Shown here piece after piece: positions 11,776 through 29,300 of a stretch of DNA of 64,000 bases; the stretch's first letter is position 1, and every line of letters starts with the position of its first letter. The stretch lies in contig CM017558.1 in the NCBI GenBank assembly GCA_007844125.1, positions 28,707,101-28,771,100 on the forward strand. Direction: 5' to 3'. Source of the stretch: Sinonovacula constricta (taxonomy: Eukaryota > Mollusca > Bivalvia > Cardiida > Solecurtidae). Both the position numbers and the translations under genes were made by a program. The notes under the pieces were generated by a model that saw nothing but the letters and a program-made list of their open reading frames with translations, made no database searches and had not been told where the DNA came from.

Positions 11776-14700
11776 GGAAACACATATGGTCAATAAATAA
11801 CACATGATTTCCAGAAATTACTGTTAATCTCCAACTTTAGATAATACTTATCTCATAAATAAAAATACATTAATTATTACCTTGTTCCGATATTTTTATT
11901 TGTATTCTTACCTGTCTGCCTGTCTTAATTAAATTACAATTTTGTCTATTAGTTCACAGTGTTTAAGTGCGGTCTGATTGTTTGTTAAAAGTAACTGTAA
12001 CTTTACATGAAGGACAATTGAGGTTTATATGCATGTGAGTGAAGAAATATTTAAGTCAAAAAGTTATATTTCTCCAATGAATGTCGAAGTCACCTGTTTA
12101 TTCATCATTTCCCTTTCAAAGGAATCATTTCAATTTTCATATTTTAACATTAAAAATTACTAAAATTTAATCTTTTAAAATACTTACTGCAGTATCACCT
12201 TTTAGTGCGGTTGCAATACGCTCAGGAAGAAACGTTACATGTAAAGTGGATTTCTATTCAGATATTTTCCGCTAACGCTAACAATTCTGACATGAATTCT
12301 GCATTTGCTACCAGGGGCTGTATAATGTAAAGATGACTCTTCGCAATCTAATTCAATTAAATTGACACTGGCGTTTTTTGTTTTAAAAATCGAGTACATA
12401 ATGAAGAAGTAATGAGTTCAGGGGAATGTTTTCTCAGGAGACATACCATTTTTCATACTAAAATGTTTAGGCTCATAAACTATTCAAGTGAAAACCTTTT
12501 ATAAAATGAAATGAGATTATATTGTGTAAAACATAATAAAATATGTTAAGAAATATTTTTAATATTTTTAAAAGGCCATATGCTCAATTTAAGGCGTTGG
12601 CACTTGTATAACAGTAACTGGTTTGGTATTAATGTTCTTTTACATGTCACAGTTTCTAATTCATACAAACATTTTTTCACAAGTTACTGTTTTTAAAAAG
12701 AAATGAATACAGTACTTCAAAAATAAAACATATTTGATTTAAGACCAAACGAAAATGATAAGATATAATGAAACTATGAATGGTTCTTTAAGAATTACAA
12801 GTATTAAAGTTTAAGCAAAAAATATACAAATGCAAAGTTAAAAAAAGAATTACAAAAACGACGACGATGAGACATAACACACAAAGGAAAAAGCATTTCC
12901 GGTCTTAAAACGTCTGCTTGTGTGCTTAATTCAGTTTGTGGAGCACTCTAGCTTTTCTGGTGGTTGTCTCAATAAATAAATGTATTCCATCACAGAAAGA
13001 CGTTTAAATGTAAGCACCTGCATTTAAAGATAGAAACTGATCAAAGAATAATAAAAGCTGATCAAATAATACATTTTCCAGATCCCATATCAATAATTGT
13101 AATGAACTATTTAAATGTCTACTTTATGTAAGACAATATCCTCGGTAATTGAACGGTTCTTAAAGAGAAAAGAGAAGAGTTTGAAATACTATGTTCTAAA
13201 TCTTTTGATAAATTGTTTTGACGACAGAAGGAAAAATAATGAAAATAAATAAGGTTCATCTGGTCATTTTACAATAAGGAAACTACAAAGCCAACGAAAG
13301 AAAATTTAAGATTATGACACGAATATATGTCGATCCAAATAAAAAATCAGAGACAAAAGATTATCTAAGATGGTATGTTAAATAATAAAAGCAAACAATG
13401 TCCAAAGTTGTACCTAATGTGAAATGTAACCTGATGGACGTGGAGTCCACTCAATTGCCCAACCTATAAAGTGCTTGGCTGGAAAGTTGAAGGAAGAGCA
13501 TTCCACTAGAGACATTTTTCCTGTGACCGTTTGGAGTGGGGCGCTGAATCACGCAACCCATTATGGAATGCCTTACAAATTTGAAAATTAGTGAACTCCT
13601 CGGCAGCATCAGGACAAGTCCATTTCATAGAAATGGCCGAGGTGTTGTGTAAGGTTATTATGTATTACAGATTTGTGCCATTTTAACTTCTTAACATGTT
13701 GATAACGTACCGATTTCGACAACAATGAACCACGTGGTTTAAGTTGGTTATCATTCTTGCTGGTAAGCCGTTTTTGTACGAAGATTTTACAACTGTTCTT
13801 TGTTCAATATTTCTTAAATGACTTTGTTAACAGAATTGTTGGATCATTTAAGCAATATGCAATACAGATGGTGTAATATGTGTTGTGCCCATGTGAAGGC
13901 CAATTGCTCGATCATATTGTCAGCTCACTTCAAATCCATGTACAAATCTGTTGTTTGACATTGTCGTTGGTCAAATAATGTATTGTCTTTTAAGATAAGA
14001 TCAATAAGAGAATTTCCTGGAAGAAAAACTTGAACATATTAATTATGTGGAATGTAAAGCCATGTAATATATAGAACTAAAAAGGTGGATTATTGCTATG
14101 AAACCGTTAGCGTAAATACAAAATCGTGCAAACCTTTATGCTGGAAAATATAAATACAGAGACAGCATAAGGTGAATCAATATCAAAGTAAATATAATTT
14201 ACAAATAAAAGCTGAATTAATAACTCGTATTATAAATCTAAACATAAAGGTTGTCATTGGAAACAATAATCATAATGGCTAGAAATGTATTTGTAAAAAT
14301 AATGTATTTGCTATGTATAGGGAAAAGTGCTTGATTGTGATTTTAGGGACAAAATATCTTTCTAGTACGAAAATCGTCAAGACAGCTTGGCGTTCAATTA
14401 AATGTCCCTTTGACGTGGTTTTGGATATTTAACAGGCGTGCAAAGGTTGGTCAAATTATTCCGTAGTACTTTAAATGTACAACGCATTGGAAATTGAAAA
14501 GCAGCACAGCCTTCCATAGGAGTCTGAACCTGAATTTATATAAAATTCATAGGTACACAGAGGCACTTTTTTACTGCAAATAGATATTGACGTTGCTTAC
14601 TAGCCAGCTTGATTTAATGAGACTTAACATAAACAATTTTACCTTAACTAAACATATCACAACAAATCATGCTTCAAGATGAACGTATTTATCTATGCAC

Positions 14701-17066
14701 AATTAAAAGAATCCTGTTTTTTATGATCCATACAACTGAATTTCTGAGTGACCTGTTGATTGGTTATTTGCCATTTACGCCGATTCGCAAATCAGATTTT
14801 TTTTTAATTCGGGACTTATGGATCACGAATACATGCATAACCACAAAAAAACAAGTGGCTTCATTAATGAATGTGAAAACATCACTTTTTGTTTATTTTT
14901 CGCTTTGCTTTTAAGCGTATGTAAATGTTATTACTATATCTATATATAATCCATGTCTTATAAAATTACCACAATGTTACGCTTTACATATATTACTTTA
15001 TCACCAACCTTATGACACATTCAAACAATTATAGATAAACTATCTTTAAAATGTTCAGCATTGCTTATTATGTTATTTTTGAAGATCTATATGTAATGTT
15101 GTTAAAAAAAAACGTTATAAAACATGCTGTCCTTAAAAATAAAACAAGTCAAATGCAGCACAACATTACTAGATGCCAAGACGGTATTAAAGTTATAAAG
15201 ACAATTGAAAAAAGTAACTGTAAAATAAAAAAAATCCCTCCAAACAATCATCGCAATTAAATTGCTGACTGATTTAAGGATGAGTTGTATTAGATTAACG
15301 CCATTCGTAGCGCCTATTTATGATCGTTTATCAGATCACGTTTGTCATTGGGGATTGAGCGCACACGGAACAAAGGCAGGACATACAAATAAAGTAAAAA
15401 CGTATAAATATTTTAGCGAGGTAAATGACAGTCTCTAATGACTGTCAAACTGTATACTTATTGAGTTAATGTGAAGCACATTCTCATATTCAAATTCTGA
15501 ATTTTAAATGTTATTTTCGTTTCCACTAAACTAATGACAAATTATTGTTGATTGAAATGACATATATACTACATTTATTACTAATTAACATTACTTAACG
15601 ATACCTTTAATACTTAATTGAAGATCAAAGACTTACAATTTACAGCAGGGAAGCTTTAACAGACGTGACAACTGTGTTGTATTTTACGAAGAGATTTGAG
15701 GAAATGGTGCCTTTCAAAAAAAGGGTAATCTTATCCTATAACTACATTCTCGCTGAGTGATTCCAGCATAAGATTAATTCAATGTATGCATTTTCGTAAC
15801 ACCTAATTATGGCGGATTATCAAACATTACAACGGGAAGTGAAGACACTTGGAGTAAAAGCAGGAGAGACTGGTGACTTCATGAATGTAATTTATTGTCG
15901 GCGGATGCTGCTGCCATCCAACATTGGCTATATAATTTTGACTTGGGATTTAATGTACTGATGAAAAGTTCTATCAAACAAGTCGAAGTACATACACCTT
16001 TATGTTTAGTCCTTGGAGTATACAAAACACGGCGTTTAAAGTATTGTTCTACGAATAAACTCTTGTAATTGACTAATGTAAATGTCATTTAAAAGCCTGA
16101 CTGCCTCAATTGCTGTAACACATGCAATTCATGAAGGAGTGGCTAATTAACTGACTAGTCTTAACTGATATTTATGGAAGCCTGTTAATTTATATTTAAC
16201 CAATGTTAAAATATACCAGAAGGACTTACAATGTATAGAATTAGACTTTTAAATGATGTTTAACGAATACTTGAATACGTGATACGTCTCGTTGTGTTAA
16301 TGACAAGCTTTCAGATAAGTGATATTTACACTTGTTACATTTTACTATGAATACAAATGCTTGAACGCATTACGTTATGACAATGACAATTTGTCATATA
16401 TGCATCTATAATGCACTTAACTTGCAGTTGCTAGTAGACGGTTTATGTTTAAGATAATATCTTAGTTTTTACAATATAGAATATATCTTATTAGTTCTGA
16501 TGTAGAGGTACTTCTTTTTAAAGGATGTTTGGATACTTCTTTAAGATTGGCTAGAAACATTGAAATATTAGTACGTTTACTTTTTATTAATATATATTTT
16601 TATTTAGTAACAATATAAACTGTTATAATAAGGATGAAAGAAATATGTGTGTACTTGTGCATGTCTTATCGAAAATCTATTCTTAATATAGCAGCAGTTG
16701 CCTTTTGTCACTAAATAATTATTAAACAACCGTAGCATTAATTGTTCAGGTTGTGATTTTCATAGTGTACTATAAAACTTTATCTTATTTACAATCGATC
16801 ATCATTTCAGTTGAAGAATAATACATTGAGCCTACAGAAATCCCATACATAGCAGTAAGAACAGACGTGTGACGCAATCGCAAGCTGCAAAACTTTAACA
16901 TAAATTATATTGCTATGTTTAGACCGATACTTATTACTTAATTTACTAAACAATAGCAAAAAAGTGTGAAGAATTGTATTATACGTGTCGTCAGTACATG
17001 TATGTGTTAAACGGTACTGAGATCAGTATTTGAATTACTGTTAATGCTCAATGCCAAATATCTATA
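11776..17066. other. Long AT-rich stretch, no gene seen
   Basis: Five kilobases with only short open frames (14669-14914, 15051-15260, 15879-16088), none with a recognisable domain. No SINE, LTR or tandem repeat was recognised by eye. A gene with short exons could be missed. Confidence 0.35.
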
Positions 17067-20089
<3,023 letters not shown>

Positions 20090-20330
20090 GATTTTTCAAA
20101 CCCAGTACCGCGTATGTTCAATTCTCGGTTGGGGTGGGACCTTTCATAAGGGGAAGATTTCAAACTTAAATACTGTGTGCCGATGGATCAACCAATAATT
20201 AGTTGACGTCTCCAATTTAACCATATTTTTTTCGGTGCACTCCTAACCAAAGCAGACAAATCCATCATTCATTGTATAAAAACTACCAGTAACCAAATTA
20301 TGTTAATCTTCCCCTTATTAAAGGTTGGAT
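20090..20330 (+). repeat. Possible SINE relic with an inverted repeat
   Basis: A B-box-like 'gttcaattctcg' near 20117 is followed by a short body containing 'aattagttgacgtctccaat' near 20200. That block resembles the one after the SINE-D head at 44449 and 55650, and 'ttagctggacgtcgccaat' near 44816. A 22-bp imperfect inverted repeat lies at 20139-20160 and 20304-20325 (arms acctttcataaggggaagat and its complement, two mismatches). The shared block suggests a dispersed element and the arms suggest a hairpin or MITE. I cannot decide between them. Confidence 0.45.
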
Positions 20331-22740
20331 TTTTTTCTTACATTTATTTGCTTGCTTCTTTATTGTCTATTGTATACATTTTATAAGTACTACCACCATT
20401 TTATTTTTAAATTGCACAATGCGTTAAACCATTAGCTTCTGAAGATTGCTAAACCTAATTGAATACACACTTTATTACCAAGTGTGTAAATGGGCGTATT
20501 TTATTCTAAGAACCGAACTAAATAAGAGAAATTCTTTTGGAAAAAAGTTAACCGGTTAATGATCATTTTTGCCGTCCTTATAAGTAACAAGAACAATGGT
20601 AGTATTGCCGTTTATCACGTACGGAAAAGAAAATCTTCCCTTTTGACTTGTCAATACCTTTAAAACCCAGAAAGTATTGAATACAATTGTATTAGAACAT
20701 GTATTTCTCGGTGCTGAGACAGCTTGTAGATATATGTTCGGCAATGTATAATATGGATAATCCTAACATATTCTCAATTTTACAGATAAATACAAAGATA
20801 CAAGCATGTGACATCCTTTCCCATAAATGGCTACACGGTATCTAAACATTTTTAGTGCGCAAATAAGTCAGATTGCTTTTAATGCATGCAAACGGTAAAA
20901 ATGTTAATGTATCTCAGATATATTTAAGCTTTCATCAAATTTCTGTATTCTAACTTCCATGCTGCATACCGTAGTTGAAAAAGAAAGATTGTGTTACATC
21001 CATACAGGGAAGTGTATTTAAATGTTAGTGCTGCCAGAGTAAGGCTCGCTATTCTTTCTGTACATTGTTTAGTAACTAGGGCGTTAATCAAATTAATTTA
21101 ATACACGTATATGCGGGTGAGAGGATTTTTCTCACAATCAGTGGCTTCAAGTAATTGGCGGTCAATAAATATTTGTTTGAATAACATGGAGATCAACAAA
21201 AATTAAAAATAAATAACTTACCGGTTAAGGATAGGAACATCCGACTCACAAAAATGATCGCCATACACACTATTCCATGAATAAGCAAACTTTGACATAG
21301 TTTTTTAAACACACAATTATATCCATGTTTTATTACAGATAAGATCCAAAATAATATGCAATGAATATCTAGAAGCAAGCCATACTATCATTAGTATGGA
21401 TTTTATTGAGTGCTATGTTAATCATATTTTTAAAGACACACGTTACACTTTTTTAACTAGAAATTGCTGAATAATAATATACCCATGTTTTAGATTCTTT
21501 CAAAATTTCTTTGCATAAGCTTTTGCTACGAAATCACTGACTTATGCATATATATGTCAATAGATAAGAAGAAAAAGTCCATACATAATAAATAAGTTTC
21601 AACCTTTTAAGTTCTTACATTTAGTATTATATTGGACTTTCTCACCATGTACCCAGACAATATTGTTATTTTATAATCCTTTTGAACAAAAGTAATCTAA
21701 ACCTTACACTCCTAGTTCTCAGTCCTTTACAAGAAAAGCACCGCACTCCGATTAAATCACGTGACTATCGAATTGATTTCCTGACCGACTGGAAGAACGA
21801 ATTCAGCATTTCTATGGCAGCTCTTGCAAAATATCTATTGAACGGGACATTACAGAATATGTATACAAAAGGCAAGAACGCGAATAGTGAAATATAGATA
21901 AATAAGCAAACAGTACAAAGGGCAAAGCATCGAAGCGGAGAATTTCATTTAGGTCCCTCTCCCAGGAGACATAGTAACTCAATGTTGTAAGGCGCGTATT
22001 TGCTTTCTTAGATGGAATAATTGCGATTGATTCTAGCATAAAATATTTCCAATTTATCTAAAAAGAGGCTAATAATCCTTGTATGGAACGACCCCGTGTG
22101 AATACAAAACTGTAGCGTCACTATAGGAATACAAACAACAACTTGTAGCTGCCTGGAAAGACTGGAGCTACAGGACTGATGTTATAGATTAAATGTCGAG
22201 TGCGGCAGCTTAGGTTCTCCAGATTAGAGCAAATAAGCAGCAAGTGCTCTAGAAGAGGAGAGAAAAGGAGAAGGGTAATGGCACAGATAGGTTTGATTAT
22301 GTCAAACAACAGCTAGAGGCAGTCGAAGGCTAATAACTTGTACTAAAAAACGTGACAGATGGTGGGCATAAATATATCATAACAGATAATGGTTTTAAGG
22401 AAAAGAAATCGATTTCTGAGTTGTATTTTCATTCCCGCTGAATGAGTATCCATATATTGAGAAAGTGTTAACTCGTCCTTAGAGAAAATGTGTTTTTCTG
22501 ATATAGAAATAAGATGTTCACCTTTTATGCAATTTTAATTTTGTGGAAACAATGCACCGTTTCACATTCTTATCAATATTGCTATGTGTTTCTACTTTTT
22601 AGTAGCTGAGCGTATCGAGAGAAAACTATTGTCTTTACTTATACATTGTATTTAACTGATATACACATAGGATCTAGAAGGAATCGTGTATAACCTAGAG
22701 ATGTATGTTGCATTTATGTTTCCTTTTCATCCTTTTAGAC
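20331..22740. other. AT-rich DNA, no gene seen
   Basis: Short frames at 20556-20744, 21193-21378, 21682-22039 and 22121-22309 overlap on both strands and show no motif. Confidence 0.4.
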
Positions 22741-23049
22741 CGGACCTGCTAGCGCAATCGGTAGAACGTCGGCTACAGGTACGGGAGGCCCCGGGTTCAA
22801 TCCCGGGCCGCGACATACCAAAGTCGTTAGAAAGGGAAGTAGCATAGCTCCCTTGATAATAAGCAAATATAAAGGTACTTCCACGACTCGTTGGCCCGGT
22901 GTCAGGATAATGTGACTGGGTGTGGTATCATGCCAGATGTTCACGGCATGCTTTACACAATTAAGGCAGCACTATATCTGCTTTAAGTGGACAAAGTCTC
23001 CGGATAACTGAAATATTGTTGGTTGGACGATAAACCCAATAAACAAACA
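22741..23049 (+). mobile_element. SINE-A copy 3, tRNA-derived SINE
   Basis: This is the only forward-oriented copy and the clearest promoter. The A box TAGCGCAATCGG is at 22750-22761 and the B box GGTTCAATCCC at 22794-22804. The common body follows, ending 'aaacccaataaacaaacat' at 23049. It aligns full length with the copy at 1621-1948. The 5' flank 'catccttttag' and 3' flank 'cattctttttt' may be a decayed target-site duplication. It looks like a tRNA gene at first sight, but the folded length and multicopy body show it is a SINE. Confidence 0.88.
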
Positions 23050-24204
23050 TTCTTTTTTGGTCGCTACTTTTTATTAACAATCAGTTGCCCGCTTTGATTG
23101 TGTTAATTTTGAATGGTCCATGACTATTGAATTTGTGTTGGTTGTTGTTGTTTGTTTGTTAGTTTTTTTCGAAACTATTTTACATCCAAAAATACTTTTG
23201 TATATTAAGTGACTCGCATTGTATTATCCATATTCTAGAGCATTGTCGGATAACGGCGCTTTTAAGTTTAACCTACTGGTAAGCTTTTTAGAAACTTTTT
23301 CCATATCACATTCCAGCTGTTCCTTGTCTGGGAACCTTTCTGATATTAGCGCCTAAAGCTTTTGATTTACGACAAAATTTTATCGTTACAATAACCGTCA
23401 TTTATATGAAGAAATTAAGAAGAACTCGTATGACACTGGACTATGAAATGTATTTCTTCTCTGTATATTATCTTTGAGGCGGAAATAAAATTGCACGCAA
23501 CTCAGCTGACACGCAAATTGTACACACGATCATATAACATAATATGGAAAATTCAAGTACTCCTTTGCAATACAGAATATGTACAATGACATGTTATTCA
23601 GAACAATAAATGAGAGTAAATGTCTTTTTACAAAATGCAATGGAAGCGTCATATAAGGAAATGTTGCACCTTTCAAGATACAAGCGATGCACTTATGACA
23701 ATTTGTAATAATATATAATAAGACATATGTAATGACCAAAGAATTAATGATGCACCTGTTCCCGTATAAAACAGACCTTAATTTTGTTTTTGTTTTTAAG
23801 TCACATATTTTTATTCATTTTTAGCTTTTCAAAATCCTGTAGTCGTCTTGATAAAGTATTCTCGTCCTTAAGACGTCAGTGTTGCGTGTGACGGTGCCCT
23901 TACGTTATTTCCTAAGGTGTTTCGGTGATATTTTGTAATAACACTTAAGCTCGTAAAACAAACATTCTGTATATCGAATGTCCTAAACAAATATATACAA
24001 AACATATTTATTTATCCGGATTCAGCAATGTGATATGCTACAAGGTATTACTTATAAATATATTGCAGTGTTTCCTTGTATAGATCAGTGGTGCCCTTAC
24101 AAAATCAAATATAAAAACCTGCAAACGTCAAACTCTATTCTGTCAAAACATCTTTGATCCTTAGATTAGCCACTGACTTTGGATTCGTTTAAACGATTTG
24201 TATT
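23050..24204. other. AT-rich DNA, no gene seen
   Basis: One 69-codon minus-strand frame at 23530-23739, without recognisable features. Confidence 0.4.
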
Positions 24205-24560
24205 TTGCTCACGTCAATACGTCAACCCATTTTGTTTGCCAAACCCCAGAAAAATATACCCAATATGGGTGCCTGTCACCACCACTCAACGATGTCGCTT
24301 CAAATACTGAAAGTGTTTCAATACGTGTACAGTCTCAATAATGATCTACAGAACTCCAGTTGTATCAAAAAAAGTTCTTCGCTCGTTCTTCTAAGAAAGT
24401 GTAGTTTGATTGGTTTTGTTGTTGGTTTTTGTGTGTGTGTTTTTTTTAATTTTAAGTAAGTGCTTAACCTTGTCGACTTCTTAATTTCCATTAAGAAAGT
24501 ATTATTCTATACATCGCCTTTACACTATTCCTTTTAATGTTTCATGGATATCTTGTAAAG

Positions 24561-24762
24561 TTTAAACCTAATTCTTTATAGTCGATCTTTTAACTTATAT
24601 TTATCCCTCTCGACTGTCCACTTTCTGGATAGAACCAGTACTCAGGTACTGCGTACATTTGGCAGTAGTCTTGCTCAAGGACTAACACCACGTGGTCAGT
24701 TGCGGGGTTCGAACCCGGGACCATACGGAGTCCAACGTCTTAACCACTAGACCACGGATGCT
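24561..24762 (-). mobile_element. SINE-B copy 1, tRNA-derived SINE
   Basis: On the minus strand the tRNA-like head carries 'gtggtctagtggttaagacg' (A box) and a perfect GGTTCGAACCC (B box, 24705-24716). A body with 'ccttgagcaaga', 'cagtacctgagtactggttc' and 'gtcgagagggat' follows, ending near 24562. It aligns along its length with the plus-strand copy at 37829-38056. The 'ccttgagcaaga' block resembles conserved central segments of several metazoan SINE superfamilies, though I cannot name the one. Confidence 0.83.
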
Positions 24763-26670
24763 TGATGTTTTGTTAGAACGTTCATGTTCATTAATTCATT
24801 AATTGTTTTTATACCATATAATTATTAAAGTAATAAATATCTTGTATGATTGATATAGAAACATATGTGGTTACGTTTTCAAATAGTTTAAAAACAGATT
24901 CTAAAAACTGTTGACTCTTAAACTACATCTCAGGAATATTGTATATTAAATCAATAGTTTTACGCATAATTAATGCCAGTTAATCCAATCAATTGTATCT
25001 TTTATATTGATGAATCATAAAGGCACATTATTGTGTAGTTTAAGATTAAAACAGAACATCTTCGTTAACTTCGTTGGCTTCATACGCATATCCAGTTTGT
25101 TTGTTGGACCTTTCCAGACTTCATATCGATATTATAGGCGCCAAACATTCACCCTGTTTTATAAAGTTTGTTGTCAAAAGGCCTATGTTGAAGCATCGTT
25201 TCTCTGCTTTATTCATTCCCGTTCGTCAGTATATCAAGCTCTCATTTACCCAAATCTCGAAGTTTCAATTTCCAATGAGCGTGCCCGCCGATGATGGCGA
25301 ACGTCTTGTAAAATTTTCTATGCGCTGCGTTTTGTTGCATGCATATTGATTTACACAATGGTTGTGTTTCTATGTACTATATTTGATTTTTTCTTCTCTG
25401 ATTTCTCAAAGTTGTTTTCAATTGAACTGGAAGAAGATGCAGTTTAACAAAATGTATTAAACTTCAGTTAAAACATATACAAATTTTACACTTCTATTGA
25501 AGACCTAAGCAGTATTTCCAACGATTTACAAAAGCACCAGTTGGTATCAGCTGTAAGAAACTGATTACCTACTATTAAATATAAATTCAGCCATATAGAT
25601 CTACATAGGTATAATCATATAAGTTCCGTACTATTTTAGCATTGCAGTTTCATATCTGCTGGGTGTAGCCATGTACAAGTTTGCGAAAATAATAATGTAC
25701 TACTGGAAATAATAGGTATTTTTTTCTTAAAAATGTACCGACTTATTTTATGCGCTACCTCAGTCTGCAGGATCGTGTATAGAACACCTCCTGTTAAAAT
25801 CGCAACCAATCGTCGCGTGAAAACGATGACAAATTGTTGATTCTTTTTATTTAATACTTTCAAACAACGAAATTGAGTTGTCATATTACATTAAATAGTT
25901 TAATTTAAATTTATTTTCTCTGACATCTTGAGCGTTTATTAATCCTTCTATTATGGCTTGTGAAAGCATTTATAATCTAATAAAGTACTTTTAAACAAGG
26001 AAATTAGTATGCTATTTTTATTTTCATGTGTTCACTTAAATCGTAAGCATTTGTAAACAATGTCCGTGAACGCCTTAGCATTTTGAATGACCTTCTTTTA
26101 CATTGTCGATCAAAATCTATGAATTCTTACTAAATACTTTAATGAAGGTTTTCAAAACCAACAAATACACTTTTGTGCTTTACCAACATTTTTCAATGCT
26201 CCGTTAAACACTTGGTTTTTAACGATTAAAACTCTGAGGAAACAAGTATACATAGAATCAGGGATCTTAGTTGTTGCAGTAAAACATAACATTTTTACTT
26301 TGTCACTTTCTGAGCGATCTTCCTTTGAATGCGCCAAGTTCTTGTCTTCGGTTCTCAGATTTTCTAATCTGCATACGTCAATACATCAACGACGGTTTTT
26401 GTCAATGTCAAATCCTCCCGGCATCTCAAAACTCAAGGCGCGATGGTGGACTAAATCATTGAGGTGTCGGTACAGTTTTTTTATGACGAAGATATTGATC
26501 CATACGATTCCATATGTAACAAAGAGGGTACTGCCGCTTTGTAAAGGCCAAGTTTATCTGAGATGTCTCCAGTGTCTTTCCTAAAGCATATTGTTGTATT
26601 TATAAACCTTTACATCGTCGAAAGGATGTATCTCGTGTGTTTTACCATTTCAGCTTTGCATACGTGGTGG

Positions 26671-26757
26671 TGTTGTTTTGTTTTGTTGTTGTTGTTTGTT
26701 TGTTGTTGTTGTTGTTGTTTTTTTGTTTTTTTTGTGTGTGTATTTTGTTTGTTCTTT
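26671..26757 (+). repeat. GTT/GT-rich simple sequence
   Basis: An imperfect run of GTT, GTTT and GT on the plus strand, with no coding value. Confidence 0.85.
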
Positions 26758-28129
26758 TCATAAACTCATTCGCGCACTAAAATTGCCATTTTATATTCAC
26801 ATACTAACTTCAGACAGAAATGGTCTTACATGTGTTGAATTGCATAGAGCTGCATGAAGTGATTCTTCATGATGAATAAATATATACGGTTATCGTGCAG
26901 GCATATGTTGTTGCACCATTATTTTGTTATCCTGAATTCTTTTGTTTTATTTAAACAATCTTTTGACGAATCCCGCCAACATCAATTGACCATGATCCTA
27001 ATTATGACTATTTACGTTAAATAATTGCCCATGAAAGAATGGACCTGCAGTATTGTCTTCATGGTATCATGGATTAAGCTATGATATGTATATATTTGCT
27101 TAACGTCGTTTGTACATGTTCTGTCCGTATTTTTTTTTGCGGATATCCAACACTTTTCAAATTGAGATTAAATTCAGACATCGGGGTTGCGTCGTAAGTT
27201 TAATTTTATAAAGCACATCCAATTTTCTTGTGTTTTTCTGATACTTATATACTTTAATAAACCAGTCTTATCGAAATAGCAATGTGCGTGCCTGCCACCA
27301 CTATGTTGTAGTGTTTTATGTTTTGGTGTTTTAATACATAGTTTATGACATTCCACAATTTGATCCCTCTTAAAAAAGTTACATACCATTGTTGTTCTGA
27401 AAAACATAGTTTTAAGTAAATAACGTAAATCTTAATATCCTCTCCAGAAATGACTAAGGCGTCAGAATTGTGTAAAAATATTTTCTTATGCGTTTCAAAT
27501 GACTTTAGTGGAAACATTCATTTTGTCGCGTGCATTTTGTTGCACACATTTCTTTTGCCCTGGCCTAAGCATGATTTCCATAAGAAAATATTTAGTTAAC
27601 TGGCATGAATCGTTCATTCGTATAATGTTTTAAAAGTACTATCCACACACGACGGTGAGGCTTAACTTGCAACTGTTATCGAAATACCACATGTGAAATA
27701 AAACTACTGTGGATATATAATTGAAAATGTCACGAAAACAGTACATTAAGCTGAATGTTTATTTCATTTGACATCCGTTTTTCTGTTTTCAAAAAATGAA
27801 AAGTATTTTTTTTAATTTTTAATTGGTAAATCTACACTCAAATGATTTTATTCATGGTTTCTCGAATTAATATCAAAGTATTTATAATTTAAAAAATATA
27901 TTTTTTTGTATGTCCAACTGAATCAACTATACATTTATAACTTAAACGTGCAACGTATTTCTTTTCTTCTTTCATAATTTTTTATCAGGTTTTAAATCAG
28001 GCCGATAGACATCAAAACTTTAACATGTCATATTATATTTGGTTGTAAAAATTGTTTGGCATTGTTTCTCTAGTTTCTAATTAACATACGTCAATATATT
28101 CACACGACAATACGATTCTTTGCATATTC

Positions 28130-28680
28130 TTCTCGAAATCTCTTCGTATGTGTGTGTCTCTCAAGATTGTGGTTCTGATTTTGGCCGTGTTTAAGATATT
28201 TTATGTGATTTTCTATATCTATAACTTTGATGTTCTACATATAAAACATTTGGACTGTATTCATGCTCAGTGTTGTTGTTTTTTGGATACATTTCCAAAA
28301 TTTCTTAGACGTCTTAGAGTCTTCTTTCCTCGCATAATTCTCTCGAAATCTCGATACCGTATGTGCGTGCCTCGAAGCTTGTGGATCTAATAGTGGATGT
28401 GTTTAAGACATTTTTGTGACTTTCTAAATATGGAGCTATGATGTTCAACATTACTTGGCGTACATTAATCATGCTTAATTAAAGTTTAAATATTTAGTGT
28501 TTTTTTCTTACATTCTAAAACTTCTTAGAAGTCTTAAAGTCTCCTTTCTGAATAAGCAGTTCGTCATAATGGATTATGTGCGTGTGACTTCACAAAAATA
28601 TGTCCTGCGGCGTTCCAAACTATGTTGCTGGAGCCGTTACGCTGGTTATTGTCGCTATTCACGTTCTCCATTTATAATAT
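28130..28680. repeat. Diverged tandem repeat, about 207 bp, three units
   Basis: Anchors are 'cgaaatctc..cgtatgtg.gtg' near 28134 and 28345, and a weaker 'atgtgcgtg' near 28575. Each is followed by a matching 'gtgtttaagac/tatttt' and, later, 'ttcttagaagtctta.agtct'. Identity falls from unit to unit. Open frames (80 and 61 codons) differ between units. Confidence 0.6.
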
Positions 28681-28737
28681 GAGAGAAATGTGACCTTACA
28701 GAAAAAAAGAACCACACATGCACAAAATGGCAAATAA

Positions 28738-29300
28738 ACCATATGAACAGGAAATATTGTAAATTGTATTCTTTCTCTATATCCGGATAGGGTGGCATTA
28801 ACTTTTACAATACAACGTTAAGCAAAGAGTGGTGTAGGAATGTGAATAGCTGTTGTAGTTTTGATATCTTACTCTGACAATATTCTTATATTGAAATGGT
28901 TCAGCAGGGTGACAATGAGTCTTGTCATATATTCTTTACGTTTGTGCTTTATACATTGTTCTGGATTGATACAAGTTTATATTAGTATGATGACCAAATT
29001 TCAATTTAAAAGCGTAGTATTTTTACCCTTACATGTATATGTTATTGTTTTTTTCAAAATTCAATTTCCTTTACTCTGAATGCATCCATGCTCAAAATTT
29101 CAAAGTTTGCCTATGAACAGTAAATCATGTGAATTATATTCTTTCTCTATATGCGGCTATTGTGGATTTAATGTATACTAAAATTTCAAGTCAAAAGGCG
29201 CGCAGAATGTGAAAACATTTTGTAGTTTGAAATCTTACTCTGACAATATTCTAATATTGAAATGGTTTAAAAGGATGACAATGAAACTTTGCAAATTGAC
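28738..29300. repeat. Diverged tandem duplication, about 365-bp period
   Basis: 'attctttctctatatccgg' near 28770 recurs near 29137. 'atcttactctgacaatattct' near 28864 recurs near 29231, followed in both by 'atattgaaatggtt'. Upstream, 'tatgaacag.aaat' is also shared. The second unit is shorter at its end. No coding potential recognised. Confidence 0.75.

Larger units (their letters stand above)
24205..29300. repeat. Cluster of diverged local repeats
   Basis: Several segments share a loose motif. On the minus strand it reads roughly 'ggcacgc.cat...gatttcgag', seen near 25248-25290, 27265-27297, 28130-28160, 28336-28370 and perhaps 24262-24280. The same motif on the plus strand occurs in the large tandem units at 44116, 53410 and 55308. 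Two sub-clusters, at 28130-28680 and 28738-29300, are described separately. The short frames here (60-95 codons) are inconsistent between copies, so I treat the region as a non-coding repeat graveyard. Confidence 0.5.

Noticed and set aside
22741..22815. Functional tRNA gene
   Set aside because: It has A and B boxes, but the same head with the same 230-bp body occurs five times with (AAAC)n tails, so it is a SINE. The same reasoning applies to 37829-37900 and 24690-24762.
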